From positions 4,402,001 through 4,466,000 of the forward strand of contig NZ_CP099397.1 of NCBI RefSeq assembly GCF_021495345.1: a stretch of 64,000 bases of DNA, read 5' to 3'. The stretch is from Pseudomonas hydrolytica. Its GTDB lineage: Bacteria > Pseudomonadota > Gammaproteobacteria > Pseudomonadales > Pseudomonadaceae. A program made the position numbers and the translations under genes. Positions 33,584 to 40,380 of the stretch are shown here, in pieces. The stretch's first letter is position 1. Every line of letters begins with the position of its first letter. The notes under the pieces are model-generated. The model did not search any database. It saw nothing but the letters and a program-made list of their open reading frames with translations, and was not told the origin of the DNA.

Positions 33584-35056
33584 TCAGCGGAACGGCGGCT
33601 CGTCGAAGCTGCGCAGTTTGCGCGAATGCAGCGAATCGAGCTGACTGCGCATCAGCTCCAGCGCGGCGATGCCGATATGAAGGTGCTGGGTCACCGCGCG
33701 CTCGTAGAAAGCGCCGGCTGCGCCGGGCAGCTTGATCTCGCTGTGCAGGGGCTTGTCCGACACGCACAGCAGCGTGCCGTAGGGCACCCGCAGGCGATAG
33801 CCCTGCGCGGCGATGGTGCCGCTTTCCATGTCCACCGCCACCGCGCGCGACAGGTTGATCAGCGGCCGTTCCTGGGCCCAGCGCAGCTCCCAGTTGCGGT
33901 CGTCGTAGGTCAGCACGGTGCCGGTGCGCAGGCGCTTCTTCAGCTCGTCGCCCTGCTCGCCGGTGACCAGCTTGGCGGCCTCCTGCAACGCCTGCTGCAC
34001 CTCGGCCAGCGCCGGCAGCGGGATGTTCGGCGGCAGTACGCGATCGAGAATGCCGTCGCGGCGCATATAGGCGTGGGCCAGCACGTAGTCGCCGATGGTC
34101 TGCGACTGCCGCAGGCCGCCGCAGTGACCGATCATCAGCCAGCAGTGCGGACGCAGCACGGCCAGGTGGTCGGTGATGTTCTTGGCGTTGGACGGGCCGA
34201 CGCCGATGTTGACCAGGGTGATGCCATGGCCATCCGCGGCCAGCAGGTGATAGGCCGGCATCTGGTAGCGGTGCCAGACCACGTTCTCGATGATCGCCTG
34301 CATCTCGCCTTCGGCCATGCCGCGCTCGATCACCACGTTGCCCGGCAGCACCATGCGGGTGAAGCGCGAGTCGCCCACCAGCATGTCCAGACCATGGCGG
34401 ATGAACTGGTCGACGTAGCGGTGATAGTTGGTCAGCAGGATCCACGGCTGCACGTGGCGCCAGTCGCTGCCGGTGTAGTGCACCAGGCGGCGCAGGGAGA
34501 AGTCGGTGCGCGCCGCGTCGAACAGCGCCAGCGGCAGCGGGTCGATGTTTTCCCAGTCGTACAGGCCGTCGGCGGTGCCGTCGGTGGCGGCGGACAGATC
34601 GGTACTGGGGAACACCCGCGCCAGCTCGGCGGCGGTCACGCCGCTGCCGGCCAGCTCGTCGCCCTGCTCCACCACATAGGGGTAGGGAATGTTCTGCTGG
34701 CTGACACCCACCTCGACGCGCAGGGTGAAGTCGTTCATCAGCGGGCGCAGCTGCTCCAGCAGGTATTTGCGGAAGGCCGCCGGCTGGGTCACGGTGATGG
34801 CGTAGGTACCCGGCACCTGCACCTTGGCGTAGGCGCGCACGGTGGTCGGCACCTCGCCCTGGCACAGGTAGGTCAGGCGCAGCTCGGGGTAGCGGAACAG
34901 GCAATGCTCGCTGGCGTCAGGGCGAATGCGCTCCTTGAGATAGCGCTTGAGCGCCCGGCTCAGGGCGTTGGTGGCCTGCAGATGCAGGGCGGCAAGGCGA
35001 TCTACCGCCTCTTCCGGCGTATGGGCAATGACGAAATCATCGGAACAGGGTTTCAC
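33584..35056 (-). CDS. amn: AMP nucleosidase
   Basis: Amn cleaves AMP to adenine and ribose 5-phosphate and helps set adenylate levels. The 490-residue protein matches the usual 484-490 length; conserved parts include an N-terminal regulatory domain (YPELRLTYLCQGEVPTTVRAYAK) and a phosphorylase-like catalytic domain (VNIGVGPSNAKNITDHLAVLRP, IGHCGGLRQSQ, AVDMESGTIAAQGYR). The GTG at 35056 with AGGAAG upstream is chosen; the longer frame to 35203 overlaps the divergent secreted-protein gene. Its position matches PA3970 as I recall. Confidence 0.93.
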   Translation of the reverse strand: MKPCSDDFVIAHTPEEAVDRLAALHLQATNALSRALKRYLKERIRPDASEHCLFRYPELRLTYLCQGEVPTTVRAYAKVQVPGTYAITVTQPAAFRKYLLEQLRPLMNDFTLRVEVGVSQQNIPYPYVVEQGDELAGSGVTAAELARVFPSTDLSAATDGTADGLYDWENIDPLPLALFDAARTDFSLRRLVHYTGSDWRHVQPWILLTNYHRYVDQFIRHGLDMLVGDSRFTRMVLPGNVVIERGMAEGEMQAIIENVVWHRYQMPAYHLLAADGHGITLVNIGVGPSNAKNITDHLAVLRPHCWLMIGHCGGLRQSQTIGDYVLAHAYMRRDGILDRVLPPNIPLPALAEVQQALQEAAKLVTGEQGDELKKRLRTGTVLTYDDRNWELRWAQERPLINLSRAVAVDMESGTIAAQGYRLRVPYGTLLCVSDKPLHSEIKLPGAAGAFYERAVTQHLHIGIAALELMRSQLDSLHSRKLRSFDEPPFR

Positions 35057-35189
35057 AGCGTGTCTTCCTGGCTGAGTGAACGCCCCTATCTTGCCTGCAT
35101 ACGGCGACGAAAACATAGCGCGCGGCAGCGAGCCCGTCGTCGCGCCAGCAGCTAGGCTTATGGCAATCAGCCAGCCGGAGGGCCGCGCC

Positions 35190-35927
35190 ATGCCCCGTGC
35201 CATCGCTCCACTGCTGCTTGCCCTGCTTTGCTGCTGCGCTCAGGCCGGGGAACTGGACGGCCACTATCGCGCCACGCTCGACGGCCAGCCGAGCGAGCTG
35301 ATCCTGCGCCAGAACGGCGATGTGGTGGAAGGCGAATATCTGGAGAACCAGCGCCTGCGCCTGATCGTCAAGGGGCGCTATGACGGTGAGCTGCTGCGCG
35401 CCGAAATCAGCGAACCGCAGTCAGGGCTGCTGCTGGCCAACATGAACGCCACCTACGCCAATGCCATGCTCAACACCAGCATCGCCGCGCGCGATCCGCG
35501 CAACGGTCAGGTGCTCGAGCGCCAGGCCCTGTTCCAGCGCGTTGCCGCAGCCCCCGCCGCGCAAACGCCGCCGGCAGCCACCTCGGGCAAGCAGGACCCG
35601 GCACTGATCGGCACCTGGGTGCACGAGAAGATCATCAACAGCGGCGGTGCCAGTTTCGCTTCGTTCACGACCCTGATGACCTTGCAGCTGAACGCCGATG
35701 GCAGTGTCACGCAATGGACCCGCTCGATCGATGGCGGCAGCGACTGGAGCTATGACAGCCCCGGCGAGGTGCAGTACAGCGGCCACTGGCGCAGCCAGGA
35801 CGGCATGCTGCTGGTGCGCCTGGCAGGCGCTGCCGACTATCAACCGGCCGCCTACTACCGTTTCAGCGACCAGTACTTGGTCACCGAGAGCAATACCGGC
35901 AAGATGATCTGGCAGCGCCGCCGTTAG
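35190..35927 (+). CDS. Exported protein of unknown function
   Basis: This 245-residue protein has a signal peptide (MPRAIAPLLLALLCCCAQA, cleavage before GE). The N-terminal part (LDGHYRATLDGQPSELILRQNGDVVEGEYLENQRLRLIVKG) and the C-terminal part (GTWVHEKIINSGGASF... GHWRSQDGMLLVRL) each look like lipocalin-like beta sheets, divided by an Ala/Pro linker at about residue 135. I do not recognise the family; its position fits the hypothetical gene between amn and the acyl-CoA dehydrogenase in P. aeruginosa. GGAGGG precedes the ATG. Confidence 0.8.
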   Translation: MPRAIAPLLLALLCCCAQAGELDGHYRATLDGQPSELILRQNGDVVEGEYLENQRLRLIVKGRYDGELLRAEISEPQSGLLLANMNATYANAMLNTSIAARDPRNGQVLERQALFQRVAAAPAAQTPPAATSGKQDPALIGTWVHEKIINSGGASFASFTTLMTLQLNADGSVTQWTRSIDGGSDWSYDSPGEVQYSGHWRSQDGMLLVRLAGAADYQPAAYYRFSDQYLVTESNTGKMIWQRRR

Positions 35928-35937
35928 CGGCGCGTGC

Positions 35938-36621
35938 TCAGGCGGCGCTGTGGTGCAGACGCACGTTGAACAGCGGCCCCTGGCTGAAACGCGACAGGGC
36001 CTTGGCGGCGGCCAGCACGCCCAGGTCGATCAGCGGCTCGACCAGGATCACGCTCATATAGGCCAGACCGAAACTGGCCACAGCCGCCAGGTTCTCGCCG
36101 GCGAAGCCCTGACCGTAGAACGCCCAGAAGGCCACCCAGGCGACGATACCGCCCTGGTAGGCGGTCGACAGCGCCAGCGCCTGCTTGTAGGAGAGGTCCA
36201 CGTAGGCCGTGCCCGGCGCGACGATGCGCTTGGCCAGCAGGCTGATGCCCCACAACGGCAGCAGCAGGGTGGTGACGTTCATGCCGTACTGCGGCAGGTC
36301 GAACTGAGCGAACAGCACCCCCTGCAACAACAGGCCAGCGGCCAGACCAATGGCGGCAGCGCCGGCGCCGAACAGCAGCAGCAGGGTCGAGCCGAGGATC
36401 AGGTGCACCTCGGAAACACCCACCGGGTGATGCGGCAACACCTCGAAGAAGCAGAACACCAAAGCAGTGGTCAGCAGGCTGCGCAGCGCCAGGGCCGTCA
36501 CCCCGCCGTTGTCGCGGATGGCATCGCGCGCCAGTTTGGCGGTCAGGCCGAAGGCGCCGACAGCGGTTGCGTAGCTGAGGAAGATCTTGGCGCCTTCGAC
36601 GACACCGGGTTCGATATGCAT
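35938..36621 (-). CDS. CbiM-like cobalt/nickel transporter permease (orphan)
   Basis: This 227-residue protein has about seven membrane segments and starts MHIEPGVV, resembling the CbiM/NikM N-terminus (MHI-x-G) in which the amino terminus and H2 bind the metal. CbiN, CbiQ and CbiO partners are absent nearby. A cobalamin riboswitch lies directly upstream, so uptake of cobalt for B12 (or a related B12 function) is the likely role. The ATG at 36621 has AAGGA upstream and defines the metal-binding N-terminus; longer readings would destroy it and run into the riboswitch. Confidence 0.8.
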   Translation of the reverse strand: MHIEPGVVEGAKIFLSYATAVGAFGLTAKLARDAIRDNGGVTALALRSLLTTALVFCFFEVLPHHPVGVSEVHLILGSTLLLLFGAGAAAIGLAAGLLLQGVLFAQFDLPQYGMNVTTLLLPLWGISLLAKRIVAPGTAYVDLSYKQALALSTAYQGGIVAWVAFWAFYGQGFAGENLAAVASFGLAYMSVILVEPLIDLGVLAAAKALSRFSQGPLFNVRLHHSAA

Positions 36622-36689
36622 GCGAGTTCCTTGGCCGCGCCCACCGCGCGACGATTCGGATGAAGGATGGGCGAATCGCCCGTTTGCCG

Positions 36690-36862
36690 ATGGCAGGTCT
36701 CCTGGCTCACGGCTTGCCACTTCGCTCGCCTTCCCGGCCTGGCGGCCAGTGGCATAGGGAGCGTCGTACGCCGTTTACAGTTGCGGGGGCAGCCAGGGCA
36801 TTGGCGACGCGGCGCCGCACCCTGTTCCCTTTTCATCCGCGCGCCAGAGGCGGCGGAACCAT
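36690..36862 (-). promoter_or_regulatory. Cobalamin (B12) riboswitch
   Basis: On the minus strand the conserved parts appear in order: AAAAGGGAACAGGGTGCGG (about 36814-36832), CTGCCCCCGCAACTGTAAA (36774-36792), and the B12 box AGCCAGGAGACCTGCC (36692-36707), ending about 70 bases before the CbiM-like ATG. A GGGCGAATCGCCC hairpin (36669-36681) follows and could form the expression platform together with the ribosome binding site AAGGAACT. Adenosylcobalamin should repress the transporter. Confidence 0.93.
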
Positions 36863-37058
36863 CGGCGGCAACCTTACTCCGCCGCCGGAGCAAAAGACAG
36901 CATCCGCACTCGCCGCCGCACGGGTCAGGTGGGCGACCGAGCCACGTGCAGGCCGCAGGCCACTTTCCGGCAGCTGCGCCGCGCTGGCTGAACGAACGCT
37001 GTCCCGAACACGGCCGATGCGGCACAGATGCGGAAAGCGTCACACCGCCAGGCGTATA

Positions 37059-37075
37059 TGTAACTTCATATTACA
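37059..37075. promoter_or_regulatory. Short palindrome upstream of carbonic anhydrase
   Basis: TGTAA-N7-TTACA lies in an AT-rich patch about 85 bases before the carbonic anhydrase ATG, where a regulator or promoter site is expected. The arms are only 5 bp, so this is weak. Confidence 0.3.
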
Positions 37076-37157
37076 AAGCAAGCGTAGTATTTCTGCACTC
37101 GCGCCGGCCTCTGCCCACGCGAGCCTGCAGGCCCATCATCCAGTCACGAGAGCGCAT

Positions 37158-37901
37158 ATGAAGAAGACCCTGATCGTTGCGTTGACCGCCCTGTTCGCAA
37201 CCGGCGCCATGGCCGCCGAACAGCAACCGCACTGGAGCTACAACGGCAACGAAGGCCCCGAACACTGGGCCCAGCTGGACCCAGGCTACGAAACCTGCGC
37301 GATCGGCCACGCCCAGTCGCCCATCGATATCCGCAATGCCACCCGAGCCTCCCTGCCGCGCCTCGCCTTCGACTACCAGGTCAGCCCGGCCGAGGTGGTA
37401 AACAACGGCCACACCATTCAGGTAAACCTGGCCAATGCCGGCGGCATCGAGATCGACGGCAAGCCCTACCGCCTAGTGCAATTCCATTTCCATACGCCCA
37501 GCGAGGAGCACATTGCCGGGCAGGCGTTCCCGATGGTGGCGCACTTCGTCCACCAGGCCAGCGACGGCCGCCTGGCGGTGGTAGCGGTGCTGTTCAAGGA
37601 AGGCGCGCAGAACCAGGCGCTGGGTCAGGTGTTCGACACCATGCCGCCCAAGGCAGGCGAGAAAGTCGAGCTGGCCGGCAGCTTCACCCCGCAGGCCGTG
37701 CTGCCGCAGCAGCAGGGCTACTACGCCTTCGCCGGCTCGCTGACCACCCCGCCGTGCAGCGAGAACGTGCAATGGCGCGTGCTGAAGCAGCCGGTCGAAC
37801 TGTCCCATGCACAGCTGGAGCAGTTCCAGCACCTGTATGCGATGAACGCACGCCCGATCCAGGCGCTCTACGACCGTGAAGTGCTGGAGAGTGACTACTG
37901 A
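37158..37901 (+). CDS. Periplasmic alpha-class carbonic anhydrase
   Basis: This 247-residue enzyme interconverts CO2 and bicarbonate in the periplasm. It has a signal peptide (MKKTLIVALTALFATGAMAA) and alpha-class landmarks: QSPIDI, zinc histidines in FHFHTPSEEH and AHFVH, and SLTTPPCSENVQW. The ATG follows a weak GAGAG. A convergent hairpin terminator follows the stop. Confidence 0.93.
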   Translation: MKKTLIVALTALFATGAMAAEQQPHWSYNGNEGPEHWAQLDPGYETCAIGHAQSPIDIRNATRASLPRLAFDYQVSPAEVVNNGHTIQVNLANAGGIEIDGKPYRLVQFHFHTPSEEHIAGQAFPMVAHFVHQASDGRLAVVAVLFKEGAQNQALGQVFDTMPPKAGEKVELAGSFTPQAVLPQQQGYYAFAGSLTTPPCSENVQWRVLKQPVELSHAQLEQFQHLYAMNARPIQALYDREVLESDY

Positions 37902-37911
37902 CCCGCGTTAT

Positions 37912-37933
37912 GCGCCGGCTGAATAGCCGGCGC
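37912..37933. terminator. Hairpin between convergent carbonic anhydrase and aidB genes
   Basis: A perfect 9-bp stem GCGCCGGCT/AGCCGGCGC with a GAAT loop lies midway between the two convergent stops. The T content after it is low (TTCGTTC), so termination efficiency is uncertain. Confidence 0.6.
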
Positions 37934-37955
37934 TTCGTTCCGGGACTATCGCCCC

Positions 37956-39605
37956 TTACAGCAGATGCGGCGTGCTGCGCGCCACCAGCGCCTCGACGTC
38001 GACGCCGCGCGGCAGGGTGCCGTAGACGCGGCCGCGGCCTTCCAGGCGGCTGGCGATAAAGGCGTCGCTGACCACGCTGTTGCCGGCCTCCAGCAACAGC
38101 TTGGCCTGCAGCGCCACGGCCATGTCCTCGGTCAGCTGGCGGGCGCGGTACTGGATGTCGGCGGTGTCGCTGAAGTCGGTTTTCAGTCGCTGGATATGCG
38201 CCTTCAGCCGTGCATCGCCATGGCCGTCACCGAGCTCATTGAACAGTGCATCGAGTACGCCCGGCTCCTTGGACAGGGCGCGCAGCACGTCCAGGCACTG
38301 CACGTTGCCCGAGCCTTCCCAGATCGAGTTGACCGGCGCCTCGCGATACAGACGCGGCATGATGGTTTCCTCGACGTAGCCGGCGCCGCCCATGCATTCG
38401 CTGGCCTCGTAGACCATTTCCGGGGCGCGCTTGCAGATCCAGTACTTGCCCACCGCAGTGACCAGGCGGGCGAACTTGTCTTCCTGCTCGTCATGCAGAT
38501 GATCGAGCGCGCGGCCCATGCGCATGCACAGCGCCAGGGCGGCCTCGCTCTCCAGGGCCAGATCGGCCAGCACGTTCTGCATCAGCGGCTGGTCGGCGAG
38601 AATCTTGCCACCCACCTGGCGATGCGCGCAGTGATGCGCGGCCTGGGTCAGCGCCTGGCGCATCAGGCTGCTGGAGCCGACCATGCAGTCGAAGCGGGTC
38701 ATAGCCACCATCTCGATGATGGTGGGCACGCCGCGCCCTTCCTCGCCGAGCATCCAGGCGAAGGCGCCGCGGTATTCCACTTCGCTAGAGGCGTTGGCCC
38801 AGTTGCCCAGCTTGTTCTTCAGGCGCTGGATGTAGAACTGGTTGCGCGTGCCATCCGGGCGATGGCGCGGTAGCAGGAAGCAGCTCAAACCCTTGTCGGT
38901 ATAGGCCAGGGTGAGAAAGGCATCGCACATCGGCGCCGAGCAGAACCACTTGTGACCGACCAGCTCGTAGCCCTGCCCCGGCCCGCCAAGGCCGATGGGA
39001 TAGGCACGGGTGGTATTGGCGCGCACGTCGGTGCCGCCCTGTTTCTCGGTCATGGCCATGCCGATGGTGACGCCGGCCTTCTGCTCCATCGGCAGGTTGC
39101 GCGGGTCGTACTCGGTGGCAAGGATCTTCGGCAGCCACTGCTCGGCCACATTCGGCTGCAGGCGAATGGCCGGCACGGCGGCGAAGGTCATGGTCAGCGG
39201 GCAGCCGCTGGCGGATTCGGCCTGGCTGTGCAGATAGGAAAGCCCGGCGCGGGCGACATGGGCACCGGCGCGCGGGTCGGTCCAGGGCAGCGACGGCAGG
39301 CCGTGCTCGATGGCCGTGCGCATCAGTTCGTGATAGGCCGGGTGGAATTCCACCAGGTCGATGCGGTTGCCGTAGCGGTCATGGCTCTTGAACACCGGCT
39401 TGTTCTCGTTGGCGAGAAAGCCCGCCTGCATCAGCGCGCCGCCGGCCAGCGCGCCATAGGCGCTCAGACGTTCTTCCGCCCAGGCGCCATCGTAGCGGCG
39501 GACCCACTCCTGCAGCGGCAGATCGAGACGGTAGAGGTTGGCGCCGTCGAGGCTGGGCACCTGGTTGAAGACCTCATGGGTTTCGGCGTGCAGACTGGGT
39601 TTCAT
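37956..39605 (-). CDS. aidB: AidB-like acyl-CoA dehydrogenase
   Basis: This 549-residue flavoprotein matches E. coli AidB along its length: THEVFNQVPSL..NLY, CPLTMTFAAVPAI, GMAMTEKQGGTDVRANTTRA, GHKWFCSAPMCDAFL, MTRFDCMVGSSSLMRQA and LYREAPVNSIWEGSGNVQCLDVLR. AidB binds DNA and is induced in the adaptive response; its dehydrogenase substrate is unclear. The start overlaps the tetR stop by 4 nt (ATGA), so both are made from one message under the palindrome at 40239-40295. Alternative: an ordinary catabolic acyl-CoA dehydrogenase. Confidence 0.88.
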   Translation of the reverse strand: MKPSLHAETHEVFNQVPSLDGANLYRLDLPLQEWVRRYDGAWAEERLSAYGALAGGALMQAGFLANENKPVFKSHDRYGNRIDLVEFHPAYHELMRTAIEHGLPSLPWTDPRAGAHVARAGLSYLHSQAESASGCPLTMTFAAVPAIRLQPNVAEQWLPKILATEYDPRNLPMEQKAGVTIGMAMTEKQGGTDVRANTTRAYPIGLGGPGQGYELVGHKWFCSAPMCDAFLTLAYTDKGLSCFLLPRHRPDGTRNQFYIQRLKNKLGNWANASSEVEYRGAFAWMLGEEGRGVPTIIEMVAMTRFDCMVGSSSLMRQALTQAAHHCAHRQVGGKILADQPLMQNVLADLALESEAALALCMRMGRALDHLHDEQEDKFARLVTAVGKYWICKRAPEMVYEASECMGGAGYVEETIMPRLYREAPVNSIWEGSGNVQCLDVLRALSKEPGVLDALFNELGDGHGDARLKAHIQRLKTDFSDTADIQYRARQLTEDMAVALQAKLLLEAGNSVVSDAFIASRLEGRGRVYGTLPRGVDVEALVARSTPHLL

Positions 39606-40243
39606 CGGGTTGACTCCTTGGCGCCCACGGCGCGCAGGCAGAAGGTGACGAGGCTGGCGCTGACCTGAGCCAGTTCCAGACTGGGATGACCTGCAGCACG
39701 GGCCGCACGCGCCGGTGGCGAGAGCGGTCCGACCAGGGCTTCGGCGATGGCACCGACCAGACAGGCGGCGGCCAGGCCCACCTGGTCCACCTGAAACTCG
39801 CCGCTGCGCCTGCCTTCTTCGAGCAGGTCGATGAACAGCTCGGCATAGGCCTCGCGATAGAGCAGGCGCTGCTCGTCGACTTCCGGCTCGACCGGTTCGG
39901 CGATCAGGGCGAAGGCCAGGCGCCGGCTATGCCAGGCGCGCGCGGCGAACTGCTGCAGCCCCTCGCGCAGGCGCTGCGCAGCGCTGCCGGGCTGACGCAG
40001 CTGCACGGCCAGGGCATCGACCTCGCGCTGGCTGGCGCTGGCGAAGACCTCGGCCGCCAGTTCGCCCTTGCTGCGAAAGTGCCGGTACAGGCTGCCGGTG
40101 GCGATGCCGACATCGTCGGCCAGCGCCTGCATGGTCAGCGCCGCGAAACCGCCTGCGCTCACGCGCTGCAGTGCGCAGGCCAGAATGCGCTCGCGCAGCG
40201 CCTGGTCACGGTCGAGACGGGCTTCGGTGGTGCGATAGGCCAT
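39602..40243 (-). CDS. TetR-family transcriptional regulator
   Basis: This 213-residue protein has an N-terminal TetR helix-turn-helix (FAALTMQALADDVGIATGSLYRHFRSKGELAAEVF, residues 33-67) and a C-terminal ligand domain. Its start codon lies inside a 57-base perfect palindrome, which is probably its own operator. It overlaps the acyl-CoA dehydrogenase gene by 4 nt, so it likely controls that gene and itself. In P. aeruginosa the same pair lies next to ladS, as I recall. Confidence 0.9.
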   Translation of the reverse strand: MAYRTTEARLDRDQALRERILACALQRVSAGGFAALTMQALADDVGIATGSLYRHFRSKGELAAEVFASASQREVDALAVQLRQPGSAAQRLREGLQQFAARAWHSRRLAFALIAEPVEPEVDEQRLLYREAYAELFIDLLEEGRRSGEFQVDQVGLAAACLVGAIAEALVGPLSPPARAARAAGHPSLELAQVSASLVTFCLRAVGAKESTR

Positions 40244-40295
40244 GGTCTGAATCCTGATTCACATGTTCGTAGTGAATCAGGATTCAGACCATGGC
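40239..40295. promoter_or_regulatory. 57-base perfect palindrome covering the tetR translation start
   Basis: Two perfect 24-base arms (40239-40262 and 40272-40295) surround a 9-base centre. Each arm contains a smaller palindrome TGAATC-N2-GATTCA, so the element holds two TetR-style operators in mirror arrangement. The tetR ATG and its AGGA ribosome binding site are within one arm, so a transcript covering the element could also fold and hide the start. Confidence 0.85.
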
Positions 40296-40380
40296 TAAAG
40301 GGACGATCCGGCCATATCTGCGGCCGAACGGACATCGATAGCCGCTTCGCAGCGCGGACGCGTGTCGGGCTGCAGCCGAT

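Larger units (their letters stand above)
36622..37157. other. Divergent intergenic region between CbiM-like and carbonic anhydrase genes
   Basis: This 536-base region holds the cobalamin riboswitch (listed separately) on its left side. The right part (36870-37157) is GC-rich up to 37050 and then AT-rich (TATATGTAACTTCATATTAC and onward), where the promoter of the carbonic anhydrase gene is expected. No protein gene is supported here, although open frames run through it. Confidence 0.75.

Noticed and set aside
40291..40341. A 16-codon frame (starting MAKGTIRPYL) to the right of the palindrome.
   Set aside because: Its ATG is only the mirror image of the tetR start produced by the palindrome; no ribosome binding site or conservation argument is available.
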